Assembly: GCA_946699065.1 (NCBI GenBank) | Contig: CAMPDV010002178.1 | Coordinates: 1-64,000, forward strand | Source of the DNA: Loxodes magnus | Taxonomy: Eukaryota; Ciliophora; Karyorelictea; Loxodida; Loxodidae | Direction: 5' to 3' | Length of the DNA stretch: 64,000 bases | In this document: positions 12,301 to 25,938 of the stretch, piece by piece | Position numbering within the stretch: position 1 is the stretch's first letter | Layout of the letters: the number at the start of each line of letters is the position of its first letter | The notes under the pieces: model-generated | What the model was told of the DNA's origin: nothing | The model's database searches: none | The model's input: the letters and a program-made list of their open reading frames with translations, nothing else | Translations under genes and position numbers: made by a program

Positions 12301-15300
12301 ATGTATGAAAAATAGTTGAGTGATTTTTAAAGTAAAAAAAAACATTGTTTTTGATATGTTTTGAAGTGAGAATACGAAATTTTAATACCAGAGTGAGTTA
12401 ACAATGTATGAAAAATAGTTGAGTGATTTTTAAAGTAAAAAAAAACATTGTTTTTGATATGTTTTGAAGTGAGAATACGAAATTTTAATACCAGAGTGAG
12501 TTAACAATGTATGAAAAATAGTTGAGTGATTTTTAAAGTAAAAAAAAACATTGTTTTTGATATGTTTCGAAGTGAGAATACGAAATTTTAATACCAGAGT
12601 GAGTTAACAATGTATGAAAAATAGTTGAGTGATTTTTAAAGTAAAAAAAAACATTGTTTTAGTTTTGAAGTGAGAATACGAAATTTTAATACCAGAGTGA
12701 GTTAACAATGTATGAAAAATAGTTGAGTGATTTTTAAAGTAAAAAAAAACATTGTTTTGGTTTTGAAGTGAGAATACGAAATTTTAATACCAGAGTGAGT
12801 TAACAATGTATGAAAAATAGTTGAGTGATTTTTAAAGTAAAAAAAAACATTGTTTTTGATATGTTTCGAAGTGAGAATACGAAATTTTAATACCAGAGTG
12901 AGTTAACAATGTATGAAAAATAGTTGAGTGATTTTTAAAGTAAAAAAAAACATTGTTTTAGTTTTGAAGTGAGAATACGAAATTTTAATACCAGAGTGAG
13001 TTAACAATGTATGAAAAATAGTTGAGTGATTTTTAAAGTAAAAAAAAACATTGTTTTATAAGTGTTTTGAAGTGAGAATACGAAATTTTAATACCAGAGT
13101 GAGTTAACAATGTATGAAAAATAGTTGAGTGATTTTTAAAGTAAAAAAAAACATTGTTTTAGTTTTGAAGTGAGAATACGAAATTTTAATACCAGAGTGA
13201 GTTAACAATGTATGAAAAATAGTTGAGTGATTTTTAAAGTAAAAAAAAACATTGTTTTATATGTTTTGAAGTGAGAATACGAAATTTTAATACCAGAGTG
13301 AGTTAACAATGTATGAAAAATAGTTGAGTGATTTTTAAAGTAAAAAAAAACATTGTTTTAGTTTTGAAGTGAGAATACGAAATTTTAATACCAGAGTGAG
13401 TTAACAATGTATGAAAAATAGTTTAGTGATTTTTAAAGTAAAAAAAAACATTGTTTTAGTTTCGAAGTGAGAATACGAAATTTTAATACCAGAGTGAGTT
13501 AACAATGTATGAAAAATAGTTGAGTGATTTTTAAAGTAAAAAAAAACATTGTTTTAGTTTTGAAGTGAGAATACGAAATTTTAATACCAGAGTGAGTTAA
13601 CAATGTATGAAAAATAGTTGAGTGATTTTTAAAGTAAAAAAAAACATTGTTTTATATGTTTTGAAGTGAGAATACGAAATTTTAATACCAGAGTGAGTTA
13701 ACAATGTATGAAAAATAGTTGAGTGATTTTTAAAGTAAAAAAAAACATTGTTTTAGTTTTGAAGTGAGAATACGAAATTTTAATACCAGAGTGAGTTAAC
13801 AATGTATGAAAAATAGTTTAGTGATTTTTAAAGTAAAAAAAAACATTGTTTTAGTTTCGAAGTGAGAATACGAAATTTTAATACCAGAGTGAGTTAACAA
13901 TGTATGAAAAATAGTTGAGTGATTTTTAAAGTAAAAAAAAACATTGTTTTAGTTTTGAAGTGAGAATACGAAATTTTAATACCAGAGTGAGTTAACAATG
14001 TATGAAAAATAGTTGAGTGATTTTTAAAGTAAAAAAAAAGTTTGTTTTAGTTTTGAAGTGAGAATACGAAATTTTAATACCAGAGTGAGTTAACAATGTA
14101 TGAAAAATAGTTGAGTGATTTTTAAAGTAAAAAAAAACATTGTTTTAGTTTTGAAGTGAGAATACTAAATTTTAATACCAGAGTGAGTTAACAATGTATG
14201 AAAAATAGTTGAGTGATTTTTAAAGTAAAAAAAAACATTGTTTTAGTTTTGAAGTGAGAATACGAAATTTTAATACCAGAGTGAGTTAACAATGTATGAA
14301 AAATAGTTGAGTGATTTTTAAAGTAAAAAAAAACATTGTTTTAGTTTTGAAGTGAGAATACGAAATTTTAATACCAGAGTGAGTTAACAATGTATGAAAA
14401 ATAGTTGAGTGATTTTTAAAGTAAAAAAAAACTTTGTTTTAGTTTTGAAGTGAGAATACGAAATTTTAATACCAGAGTGAGTTAACAATGTATGAAAAAT
14501 AGTTGAGTGATTTTTAAAGTAAAAAAAAACATTGTTTTAGTTTTGAAGTGAGAATACGAAATTTTAATACCAGAGTGAGTTAACAATGTATGAAAAATAG
14601 TTGAGTGATTTTTAAAGTAAAAAAAAAGTTTGTTTTAGTTTTGAAGTGAGAATACGAAATTTTAATACCAGAGTGAGTTAACAATGTATGAAAAATAGTT
14701 GAGTGATTTTTAAAGTAAAAAAAAACATTGTTTTATATGTTTTGAAGTGAGAATACGAAATTTTAATACCAGAGTGAGTTAACAATGTATGAAAAATAGT
14801 TGAGTGATTTTTAAAGTAAAAAAAAACATTGTTTTAGTTTTGAAGTGAAAATACGAAATTTTAATACCAGAGTGAGTTAACAATGTATGAAAAATAGTTG
14901 AGTGATTTTTAAAGTAAAAAAAAACATTGTTTTAGTTTTGAAGTGAGAATACGAAATTTTAATACCAGAGTGAGTTAACAATGTATGAAAAATAGTTGAG
15001 TGATTTTTAAAGTAAAAAAAAACATTGTTTTATATGTTTTGAAGTGAGAATACGAAATTTTAATACCAGAGTGAGTTAACAATGTATGAAAAATAGTTGA
15101 GTGATTTTTAAAGTAAAAAAAAACATTGTTTTAGTTTTGAAGTGAAAATACGAAATTTTAATACCAGAGTGAGTTAACAATGTATGAAAAATAGTTGAGT
15201 GATTTTTAAAGTAAAAAAAAACATTGTTTTAGTTTTGAAGTGAGAATACTAAATTTTAATACCAGAGTGAGTTAACAATGTATGAAAAATAGTTGAGTGA

Positions 15301-16950
15301 TTTTTAAAGTAAAAAAAAACATTGTTTTAGTTTTGAAGTGAGAATACGAAATTTTAATACCAGAGTGAGTTAACAATGTATGAAAAATAGTTGAGTGATT
15401 TTTAAAGTAAAAAAAAACATTGTTTTATATGTTTTGAAGTGAGAATACGAAATTTTAATACCAGAGTGAGTTAACAATGTATGAAAAATAGTTGAGTGAT
15501 TTTTAAAGTAAAAAAAAACATTGTTTTAGTTTTGAAGTGAGAATACTAAATTTTAATACCAGAGTGAGTTAACAATGTATGAAAAATAGTTGAGTGATTT
15601 TTAAAGTAAAAAAAAACATTGTTTTATATGTTTTGAAGTGAGAATACGAAATTTTAATACCAGAGTGAGTTAACAATGTATGAAAAATAGTTGAGTGATT
15701 TTTAAAGTAAAAAAAAACATTGTTTTAGTTTTGAAGTGAGAATACGAAATTTTAATACCAGAGTGAGTTAACAATGTATGAAAAATAGTTGAGTGATTTT
15801 TAAAGTAAAAAAAAACATTGTTTTAGTTTTGAAGTGAGAATACGAAATTTTAATACCAGAGTGAGTTAACAATGTATGAAAAATAGTTGAGTGATTTTTA
15901 AAGTAAAAAAAAACATTGTTTTAGTTTTGAAGTGAGAATACGAAATTTTAATACCAGAGTGAGTTAACAATGTATGAAAAATAGTTGAGTGATTTTTAAA
16001 GTAAAAAAAAACATTGTTTTCGATGTGTTTTGAAGTGAGAATACGAAATTTTAATACCAGAGTGAGTTAACAATGTATGAAAAATAGTTGAGTGATTTTT
16101 AAAGTAAAAAAAAACATTGTTTTAGTTTTGAAGTGAGAATACGAAATTTTAATACCAGAGTGAGTTAACAATGTATGAAAAATAGTTGAGTGATTTTTAA
16201 AGTAAAAAAAAACATTGTTTTAGTTTTGAAGTGAGAATACTAAATTTTAATACCAGAGTGAGTTAACAATGTATGAAAAATAGTTGAGTGATTTTTAAAG
16301 TAAAAAAAAAGTTTTTTTTAGTTTTGAAGTGAGAATACGAAATTTTAATACCAGAGTGAGTTAACAATGTATGAAAAATAGTTGAGTGATTTTTAAAGTA
16401 AAAAAAAACATTGTTTTAGTTTTGAAGTGAGAATACTAAAATTTTAATACCAGAGTGAGTTAACAATGTATGAAAAATAGTTGAGTGATTTTTAAAGTAA
16501 AAAAAAACATTGTTTTAGTTTTGAAGTGAGAATACGAAATTTTAATACCAGAGTGAGTTAACAATGTATGAAAAATAGTTGAGTGATTTTTAAAGTAAAA
16601 AAAAACATTGTTTTAGTTTTGAAGTGAGAATACGAAATTTTAATACCAGAGTGAGTTAACAATGTATGAAAAATAGTTGAGTGATTTTTAAAGTAAAAAA
16701 AAACATTGTTTTAGTTTTGAAGTGAGAATACGAAATTTTAATACCAGAGTGAGTTAACAATGTATGAAAAATAGTTGAGTGATTTTTAAAGTAAAAAAAA
16801 ACATTGTTTTAGTTTTGAAGTGAAAATACGAAATTTTAATACCAGAGTGAGTTAACAATGTATGAAAAATAGTTGAGTGATTTTTAAAGTAAAAAAAAAC
16901 ATTGTTTTAGTTTTGAAGTGAGAATACTAAATTTTAATACCAGAGTGAGT
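9301..16950 (+). repeat. Mixed-linker satellite domain
   Basis: The regular trimer is lost and several linker and tract variants intermix. These are the A9 tract with the ATAAGTG linker (for example near 9,350 and 10,150), TATATG linkers (near 11,160, 13,260, 13,650, 14,735 and 15,430), a cluster of TTGATATG linkers (12,351-12,860), CGATGTG near 16,020, CTTTG in place of CATTG (near 8,461, 9,550 and 14,432) and AGTTTG (14,040 and 14,628). GAATGAG and TAGTTTAGTG point variants also recur. Short blocks such as TATATG monomer, normal monomer, TTTAG monomer repeat near 11.15, 13.25 and 13.65 kb. The domain limits are judged by eye. Confidence 0.75.
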
Positions 16951-19769
16951 TAACAATGTATGAAAAATAGTTGAGTGATTTTTAAAGTAAAAAAAAACAT
17001 TGTTTTAGTTTTGAAGTGAGAATACGAAATTTTAATACCAGAGTGAGTTAACAATGTATGAAAAATAGTTGAGTGATTTTTAAAGTAAAAAAAAAGCATT
17101 GTTTTATATGTTTTGAAGTGAGAATACGAAATTTTAATACCAGAGTGAGTTAACAATGTATGAAAAATAGTTGAGTGATTTTTAAAGTAAAAAAAAGCAT
17201 TGTTTTAGTTTTGAAGTGAAAATACTAAATTTTAATACCAGAGTGAGTTAACAATGTATGAAAAATAGTTGAGTGATTTTTAAAGTAAAAAAAAAAGTTT
17301 GTTTTAGTTTTGAAGTGAGAATACGAAATTTTAATACCAGAGTGAGTTAACAATGTATGAAAAATAGTTGAGTGATTTTTAAAGTAAAAAAAAACATTGT
17401 TTTAGTTTTGAAGTGAGAATACGAAATTTTAATACCAGAGTGAGTTAACAATGTATGAAAAATAGTTGAGTGATTTTTAAAGTAAAAAAAAACATTGTTT
17501 TTTAGTTTTGAAGTGAGAATACGAAATTTTAATACCAGAGTGAGTTAACAATGTATGAAAAATAGTTGAGTGATTTTTAAAGTAAAAAAAAACATTGTTT
17601 TAGTTTTGAAGTGAGAATACGAAATTTTAATACCAGAGTGAGTTAACAATGTATGAAAAATAGTTGAGTGATTTTTAAAGTAAAAAAAAAGCATTGTTTT
17701 AGTTTTGAAGTGAGAATACGAAATTTTAATACCAGAGTGAGTTAACAATGTATGAAAAATAGTTGAGTGATTTTTAAAGTAAAAAAAAACATTGTTTTAG
17801 TTTTGAAGTGAGAATACGAAATTTTAATACCAGAGTGAGTTAACAATGTATGAAAAATAGTTGAGTGATTTTTAAAGTAAAAAAAAAGCATTGTTTTAGT
17901 TTTGAAGTGAGAATACGAAATTTTAATACCAGAGTGAGTTAACAATGTATGAAAAATAGTTGAGTGATTTTTAAAGTAAAAAAAAGCATTGTTTTAGTTT
18001 TGAAGTGAAAATACTAAATTTTAATACCAGAGTGAGTTAACAATGTATGAAAAATAGTTGAGTGATTTTTAAAGTAAAAAAAAACATTGTTTTGATATGT
18101 TTTGAAGTGAGAATACTAAATTTTAATACCAGAGTGAGTTAACAATGTATGAAAAATAGTTGAGTGATTTTTAAAGTAAAAAAAAACATTGTTTTAGTTT
18201 TGAAGTGAGAATACTAAATTTTAATACCAGAGTGAGTTAACAATGTATGAAAAATAGTTGAGTGATTTTTAAAGTAAAAAAAAACATTGTTTTAGTTTTG
18301 AAGTGAGAAATTAAAATTTTAATACCAGAGTGAGTTAACAATGTATGAAAAATAGTTGAGTGATTTTTAAAGTAAAAAAAAACATTGTTTTTGATATGTT
18401 TTGAAGTGAGAATACGAAATTTTAATACCAGAGTGAGTTAACAATGTATGAAAAATAGTTGAGTGATTTTTAAAGTAAAAAAAAACATTGTTTTAGTTTT
18501 GAAGTGAGAATACGAAATTTTAATACCAGAGTGAGTTAACAATGTATGAAAAATAGTTGAGTGATTTTTAAAGTAAAAAAAAACATTGTTTTAGTTTTGA
18601 AGTGAGAATACGAAATTTTAATACCAGAGTGAGTTAACAATGTATGAAAAAAAGTTGAGTGATTTTTAAAGTAAAAAAAAACATTGTTTTATAAGTGTTT
18701 TGAAGTGAGAATACGAAATTTTAATACCAGAGTGAGTTAACAATGTATGAAAAATAGTTTAGTGATTTTTAAAGTAAAAAAAAACATTGTTTTAGTTTTG
18801 AAGTGAGAATACGAAATTTTAATACCAGAGTGAGTTAACAATGTATGAAAAATAGTTGAGTGATTTTTAAAGTAAAAAAAAACATTGTTTTAGTTTTGAA
18901 GTGAGAATACGAAATTTTAATACCAGAGTGAGTTAACAATGTATGAAAAATAGTTGAGTGATTTTTAAAGTAAAAAAAAACATTGTTTTAGTTTTGAAGT
19001 GAGAATACGAAATTTTAATACCAGAGTGAGTTAACAATGTATGAAAAATAGTTGAGTGATTTTTAAAGTAAAAAAAAACATTGTTTTAGTTTTGAAGTGA
19101 AAATACTAAATTTTAATACCAGAGTGAGTTAACAATGTATGAAAAATAGTTGAGTGATTTTTAAAGTAAAAAAAAACATTGTTTTAGTTTTGAAGTGAGA
19201 ATACGAAATTTTAATACCAGAGTGAGTTAACAATGTATGAAAAATAGTTTAGTGATTTTTAAAGTAAAAAAAAACATTGTTTTAGTTTTGAAGTGAGAAT
19301 ACGAAATTTTAATACCAGAGTGAGTTAACAATGTATGAAAAATAGTTGAGTGATTTTTAAAGTAAAAAAAAACATTGTTTTAGTTTTGAAGTGAGAATAC
19401 GAAATTTTAATACCAGAGTGAGTTAACAATGTATGAAAAATAGTTGAGTGATTTTTAAAGTAAAAAAAAACATTGTTTTAGTTTTGAAGTGAGAATACGA
19501 AATTTTAATACCAGAGTGAGTTAACAATGTATGAAAAATAGTTTAGTGATTTTTAAAGTAAAAAAAAACATTGTTTTAGTTTTGAAGTGAGAATACGAAA
19601 TTTTAATACCAGAGTGAGTTAACAATGTATGAAAAATAGTTGAGTGATTTTTAAAGTAAAAAAAAACATTGTTTTAGTTTTGAAGTGAGAATACGAAATT
19701 TTAATACCAGAGTGAGTTAACAATGTATGAAAAATAGTTGAGTGATTTTTAAAGTAAAAAAAAACATTG
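16951..19769 (+). repeat. G-insert (GCATTG) monomer domain with dimers
   Basis: From about 17,095 many monomers carry an extra G between the A-tract and CATTG, which gives 99 bp with the A9 tract. Some copies with a shorter A-tract stay at 98 bp and are usually followed by TGAAAATACT instead of TGAGAATACG. At 17,545-17,945 two successive units of 197 bp (98+99) form a short dimeric higher-order repeat. After about 18,100 the plain 98-bp type dominates again, mixed with TTTAG variants. The GCATTG type recurs in later domains and on the inverted arm (as AATGC), so it is a stable subfamily and not a sequencing slip. Confidence 0.75.
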
Positions 19770-19820
19770 TTTTTTTTGAAGTGAGAATACGAAAAATACC
19801 AGAGTGAGTTAACATTGTTT
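19766..19820 (+). repeat. Collapsed satellite monomer
   Basis: One monomer is badly shortened. The linker is reduced to TTTTTTTTGAAG, the ATTTTAAT core is lost so that ACGAAA runs straight into AATACC, and GTTAAC joins directly to the next copy's CATTG, removing the stretch that normally runs from AATGTATG through the A-tract. The flanking monomers are intact. This is one of only a few damaged sites in the first 51 kb and it lies just before the start of the 2.47-kb duplication. Confidence 0.85.
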
Positions 19821-19829
19821 TAGTTTTGA

Positions 19830-22330
19830 AGTGAGAATACGAAATTTTAATACCAGAGTGAGTTAACAATGTATGAAAAATAGTTGAGTGATTTTTAAAG
19901 TAAAAAAAAACATTGTTTTATATGTTTTGAAGTGAGAAATTAAAATTTTAATACCAGAGTGAGTTAACAATGTATGAAAAATAGTTGAGTGATTTTTAAA
20001 GTAAAAAAAAACATTGTTTTAGTTTTGAAGTGAGAATACTAAATTTTAATACCAGAGTGAGTTAACAATGTATGAAAAATAGTTGAGTGATTTTTAAAGT
20101 AAAAAAAAACATTGTTTTTGATATGTTTTGAAGTGAGAATACTAAATTTTAATACCAGACTGAGTTAACAATGTATGAAAAATAGTTGAGTGATTTTTAA
20201 AGTAAAAAAAAACATTGTTTTAGTTTTGAAGTGAGAAATTAAAATTTTAATACCAGAGTGAGTTAACAATGTATGAAAAATAGTTTAGTGATTTTTAAAG
20301 TAAAAAAAAACATTGTTTTAGTTTTGAAGTGAGAATACGAAATTTTAATACCAGAGTGAGTTAACAATGTATGAAAAATAGTTGAGTGATTTTTAAAGTA
20401 AAAAAAAACATTGTTTTATAAGTGTTTTGAAGTGAGAATACGAAATTTTAATACCAGAGTGAGTTAACAATGTATGAAAAATAGTTGAGTGATTTTTAAA
20501 GTAAAAAAAAACATTGTTTTAGTTTTGAAGTGAGAAATTAAAATTTTAATACCAGAGTGAGTTAACAATGTATGAAAAATAGTTGAGTGATTTTTAAAGT
20601 AAAAAAAAACATTGTTTTAGTTTTGAAGTGAGAAATTAAAATTTTAATACCAGAGTGAGTTAACAATGTATGAAAAATAGTTGAGTGATTTTTAAAGTAA
20701 AAAAAAACATTGTTTTAGTTTTGAAGTGAGAAATTAAAATTTTAATACCAGAGTGAGTTAACAATGTATGAAAAATAGTTGAGTGATTTTTAAAGTAAAA
20801 AAAAACATTGTTTTAGTTTTGAAGTGAGAATACGAAATTTTAATACCAGAGTGAGTTAACAATGTATGAAAAATAGTTGAGTGATTTTTAAAGTAAAAAA
20901 AAAGCATTGTTTTAGTTTAAAAATACGAAATTTTAATACCAGAGTGAGTTTGTTTTGAGTTTTGAAGTGAGAATACTAAATTTTAATACCAGAGTGAGTT
21001 AACAATGTATGAAAAATAGTTGAGTGATTTTTAAAGTAAAAAAAAACAAAAGTGAAATACATACCAGAGTGAGTTTTAGTTTGAGTGAAGTAAAAAAAAA
21101 GAGTTTTAGTTTTGAAGTGAGAATACGAAATTTTAATACCAGAGTGAGTTAACAATGTATGAAAAATAGTTGAGTGATTTTTAAAGTAAAAAAAAACATT
21201 GTTTTTGATATGTTTTGAAGTGAAAATACTAAATTTTAATACCAGAGTGAGTTAACAATGTATGAAAAATAGTTGAGTGATTTTTAAAGTAAAAAAAAAC
21301 ATTGTTTTATATGTTTTGAAGTGAGAATACGAAATTTTAATACCAGAGTGAGTTAACAATGTATGAAAAATAGTTGAGTGATTTTTAAAGTAAAAAAAAA
21401 CATTGTTTTAGTTTTGAAGTGAGAATACGAAATTTTAATACCAGAGTGAGTTAACAATGTATGAAAAATAGTTGAGTGATTTTTAAAGTAAAAAAAAACA
21501 TTGTTTTAGTTTTGAAGTGAGAATACGAAATTTTAATACCAGAGTGAGTTAACAATGTATGAAAAATAGTTGAGTGATTTTTAAAGTAAAAAAAAACATT
21601 GTTTTAGTTTTGAAGTGAAAATACTAAATTTTAATACCAGAGTGAGTTAACAATGTATGAAAAATAGTTGAGTGATTTTTAAAGTAAAAAAAAACATTGT
21701 TTTAGTTTTGAAGTGAGAAATTAAAATTTTAATACCAGAGTGAGTTAACAATGTATGAAAAATAGTTGAGTGATTTTTAAAGTAAAAAAAAACATTGTTT
21801 TAGTTTTGAAGTGAGAATACGAAATTTTAATACCAGAGTGAGTTAACAATGTATGAAAAATAGTTGAGTGATTTTTAAAGTAAAAAAAAACATTGTTTTA
21901 GTTTTGAAGTGAGAATACGAAATTTTAATACCAGAGTGAGTTAACAATGTATGAAAAATAGTTGAGTGATTTTTAAAGTAAAAAAAAACATTGTTTTAGT
22001 TTTGAAGTGAGAATACGAAATTTTAATACCAGAGTGAGTTAACAATGTATGAAAAATAGTTTAGTGATTTTTAAAGTAAAAAAAAACATTGTTTTAGTTT
22101 TGAAGTGAGAATACGAAATTTTAATACCAGAGTGAGTTAACAATGTATGAAAAATAGTTGAGTGATTTTTAAAGTAAAAAAAAAGTTTGTTTTAGTTTTG
22201 AAGTGAGAATACGAAATTTTAATACCAGAGTGAGTTAACAATGTATGAAAAATAGTTGAGTGATTTTTAAAGTAAAAAAAAACATTGTTTTAGTTTTGAA
22301 GTGAGAATACGAAATTTTAATACCAGAGTG
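19830..22330 (+). repeat. Long higher-order duplication, copy A
   Basis: This block of about 25 monomers matches 22,300-24,900 variant by variant. With an offset of 2,470 bp, the TATATG+AATTA monomer (19,911), the TTGATATG+CAGACTGAG monomer (20,116-20,161), the TTTAG monomer (20,281), the ATAAGTG linker (20,411) and three successive AATTA monomers (20,531-20,740) all have partners. After the damaged patch at 20,919-21,103 the match resumes with an offset of 2,571 bp, including the TTGATATG (21,201), TATATG (21,307), AATTA (21,711) and AGTTTG (22,184) monomers. The order of rare variants makes chance agreement very unlikely. Confidence 0.9.
20919..21103 (+). repeat. Scrambled patch inside satellite copy A
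   Basis: These 185 bp are made only of satellite words, but in broken order: TTTAAAAATACG, GAGTGAGTTTGTTTTGAG, AAAAGTGAAATACATACC, GAGTTTTAGTTTGAGTGAAG. The partner segment 23,389-23,674 is 286 bp of intact monomers, so the patch is best explained by several internal deletions summing to 101 bp. No foreign sequence is visible. It could be true decay in one copy or uncorrected read error. Confidence 0.85.
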
Positions 22331-24900
22331 AGTTAACAATGTATGAAAAATAGTTGAGTGATTTTTAAAGTAAAAAAAAACATTGTTTTATATGTTTTGA
22401 AGTGAGAAATTAAAATTTTAATACCAGAGTGAGTTAACAATGTATGAAAAATAGTTGAGTGATTTTTAAAGTAAAAAAAAACATTGTTTTAGTTTTGAAG
22501 TGAGAATACTAAATTTTAATACCAGAGTGAGTTAACAATGTATGAAAAATAGTTGAGTGATTTTTAAAGTAAAAAAAAACATTGTTTTTGATATGTTTTG
22601 AAGTGAGAATACTAAATTTTAATACCAGACTGAGTTAACAATGTATGAAAAATAGTTGAGTGATTTTTAAAGTAAAAAAAAACATTGTTTTAGTTTTGAA
22701 GTGAGAAATTAAAATTTTAATACCAGAGTGAGTTAACAATGTATGAAAAATAGTTTAGTGATTTTTAAAGTAAAAAAAAACATTGTTTTAGTTTTGAAGT
22801 GAGAATACGAAATTTTAATACCAGAGTGAGTTAACAATGTATGAAAAATAGTTGAGTGATTTTTAAAGTAAAAAAAAACATTGTTTTATAAGTGTTTTGA
22901 AGTGAGAATACGAAATTTTAATACCAGAGTGAGTTAACAATGTATGAAAAATAGTTGAGTGATTTTTAAAGTAAAAAAAAACATTGTTTTAGTTTTGAAG
23001 TGAGAAATTAAAATTTTAATACCAGAGTGAGTTAACAATGTATGAAAAATAGTTGAGTGATTTTTAAAGTAAAAAAAAACATTGTTTTAGTTTTGAAGTG
23101 AGAAATTAAAATTTTAATACCAGAGTGAGTTAACAATGTATGAAAAATAGTTGAGTGATTTTTAAAGTAAAAAAAAACATTGTTTTAGTTTTGAAGTGAG
23201 AAATTAAAATTTTAATACCAGAGTGAGTTAACAATGTATGAAAAATAGTTGAGTGATTTTTAAAGTAAAAAAAAACATTGTTTTAGTTTTGAAGTGAGAA
23301 TACGAAATTTTAATACCAGAGTGAGTTAACAATGTATGAAAAATAGTTGAGTGATTTTTAAAGTAAAAAAAAAGCATTGTTTTAGTTTTGAAGTGAGAAT
23401 ACGAAATTTTAATACCAGAGTGAGTTAACAATGTATGAAAAATAGTTGAGTGATTTTTAAAGTAAAAAAAAGCATTGTTTTAGTTTTGAAGTGAAAATAC
23501 TAAATTTTAATACCAGAGTGAGTTAACAATGTATGAAAAATAGTTGAGTGATTTTTAAAGTAAAAAAAAACATTGTTTTAGTTTTGAAGTGAGAATACGA
23601 AATTTTAATACCAGAGTGAGTTAACAATGTATGAAAAATAGTTGAGTGATTTTTAAAGTAAAAAAAAAGCATTGTTTTAGTTTTGAAGTGAGAATACGAA
23701 ATTTTAATACCAGAGTGAGTTAACAATGTATGAAAAATAGTTGAGTGATTTTTAAAGTAAAAAAAAACATTGTTTTTGATATGTTTTGAAGTGAAAATAC
23801 TAAATTTTAATACCAGAGTGAGTTAACAATGTATGAAAAATAGTTGAGTGATTTTTAAAGTAAAAAAAAACATTGTTTTATATGTTTTGAAGTGAGAATA
23901 CGAAATTTTAATACCAGAGTGAGTTAACAATGTATGAAAAATAGTTGAGTGATTTTTAAAGTAAAAAAAAACATTGTTTTAGTTTTGAAGTGAGAATACG
24001 AAATTTTAATACCAGAGTGAGTTAACAATGTATGAAAAATAGTTGAGTGATTTTTAAAGTAAAAAAAAACATTGTTTTAGTTTTGAAGTGAGAATACGAA
24101 ATTTTAATACCAGAGTGAGTTAACAATGTATGAAAAATAGTTGAGTGATTTTTAAAGTAAAAAAAAACATTGTTTTAGTTTTGAAGTGAAAATACTAAAT
24201 TTTAATACCAGAGTGAGTTAACAATGTATGAAAAATAGTTGAGTGATTTTTAAAGTAAAAAAAAACATTGTTTTAGTTTTGAAGTGAGAAATTAAAATTT
24301 TAATACCAGAGTGAGTTAACAATGTATGAAAAATAGTTGAGTGATTTTTAAAGTAAAAAAAAACATTGTTTTAGTTTTGAAGTGAGAATACGAAATTTTA
24401 ATACCAGAGTGAGTTAACAATGTATGAAAAATAGTTGAGTGATTTTTAAAGTAAAAAAAAACATTGTTTTAGTTTTGAAGTGAGAATACGAAATTTTAAT
24501 ACCAGAGTGAGTTAACAATGTATGAAAAATAGTTGAGTGATTTTTAAAGTAAAAAAAAACATTGTTTTAGTTTTGAAGTGAGAATACGAAATTTTAATAC
24601 CAGAGTGAGTTAACAATGTATGAAAAATAGTTTAGTGATTTTTAAAGTAAAAAAAAACATTGTTTTAGTTTTGAAGTGAGAATACGAAATTTTAATACCA
24701 GAGTGAGTTAACAATGTATGAAAAATAGTTGAGTGATTTTTAAAGTAAAAAAAAAGTTTGTTTTAGTTTTGAAGTGAGAATACGAAATTTTAATACCAGA
24801 GTGAGTTAACAATGTATGAAAAATAGTTGAGTGATTTTTAAAGTAAAAAAAAACATTGTTTTAGTTTTGAAGTGAGAATACGAAATTTTAATACCAGAGT
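22300..24900 (+). repeat. Long higher-order duplication, copy B
   Basis: This is the undamaged partner of 19,830-22,330. The segment 23,389-23,674 is regular here, with three GCATTG monomers and GAAAATACT, while copy A is scrambled and 101 bp shorter at the same place. A further partial repeat begins at 25,148, where the TATATG+AATTA monomer of 22,381 reappears after 2,767 bp. That third copy soon diverges in monomer order. The arrangement suggests repeated tandem duplication of a unit of about 2.5 kb followed by local gain and loss of single monomers. Confidence 0.88.
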
Positions 24901-25938
24901 GAGTTAACAATGTATGAAAAATAGTTTAGTGATTTTTAAAGTAAAAAAAAACATTGTTTTAGTTTTGAAGTGAGAATACGAAATTTTAATACCAGAGTGA
25001 GTTAACAATGTATGAAAAATAGTTGAGTGATTTTTAAAGTAAAAAAAAACATTGTTTTAGTTTTGAAGTGAGAATACTAAATTTTAATACCAGAGTGAGT
25101 TAACAATGTATGAAAAATAGTTGAGTGATTTTTAAAGTAAAAAAAAACATTGTTTTATATGTTTTGAAGTGAGAAATTAAAATTTTAATACCAGAGTGAG
25201 TTAACAATGTATGAAAAATAGTTGAGTGATTTTTAAAGTAAAAAAAAACATTGTTTTAGTTTTGAAGTGAGAATACTAAATTTTAATACCAGAGTGAGTT
25301 AACAATGTATGAAAAATAGTTGAGTGATTTTTAAAGTAAAAAAAAACATTGTTTTAGTTTTGAAGTGAGAATACTAAATTTTAATACCAGAGTGAGTTAA
25401 CAATGTATGAAAAATAGTTGAGTGATTTTTAAAGTAAAAAAAAACATTGTTTTTGATATGTTTTGAAGTGAGAATACGAAATTTTAATACCAGAGTGAGT
25501 TAACAATGTATGAAAAATAGTTGAGTGATTTTTAAAGTAAAAAAAAACATTGTTTTAGTTTTGAAGTGAGAATACGAAATTTTAATACCAGAGTGAGTTA
25601 ACAATGTATGAAAAATAGTTGAGTGATTTTTAAAGTAAAAAAAAACATTGTTTTAGTTTTGAAGTGAGAATACGAAATTTTAATACCAGAGTGAGTTAAC
25701 AATGTATGAAAAATAGTTGAGTGATTTTTAAAGTAAAAAAAAACATTGTTTTAGTTTTGAAGTGAGAATACTAAATTTTAATACCAGACTGAGTTAACAA
25801 TGTATGAAAAATAGTTGAGTGATTTTTAAAGTAAAAAAAAACATTGTTTTAGTTTTGAAGTGAGAAATTAAAATTTTAATACCAGAGTGAGTTAACAATG
25901 TATGAAAAATAGTTGAGTGATTTTTAAAGTAAAAAAAA

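Noticed and set aside
20919-21103. Insertion of foreign DNA or a mobile element remnant
   Set aside because: All words in the patch derive from the satellite and the partner copy is longer, so deletion and shuffling explain it. No terminal repeats or target-site duplication are visible.
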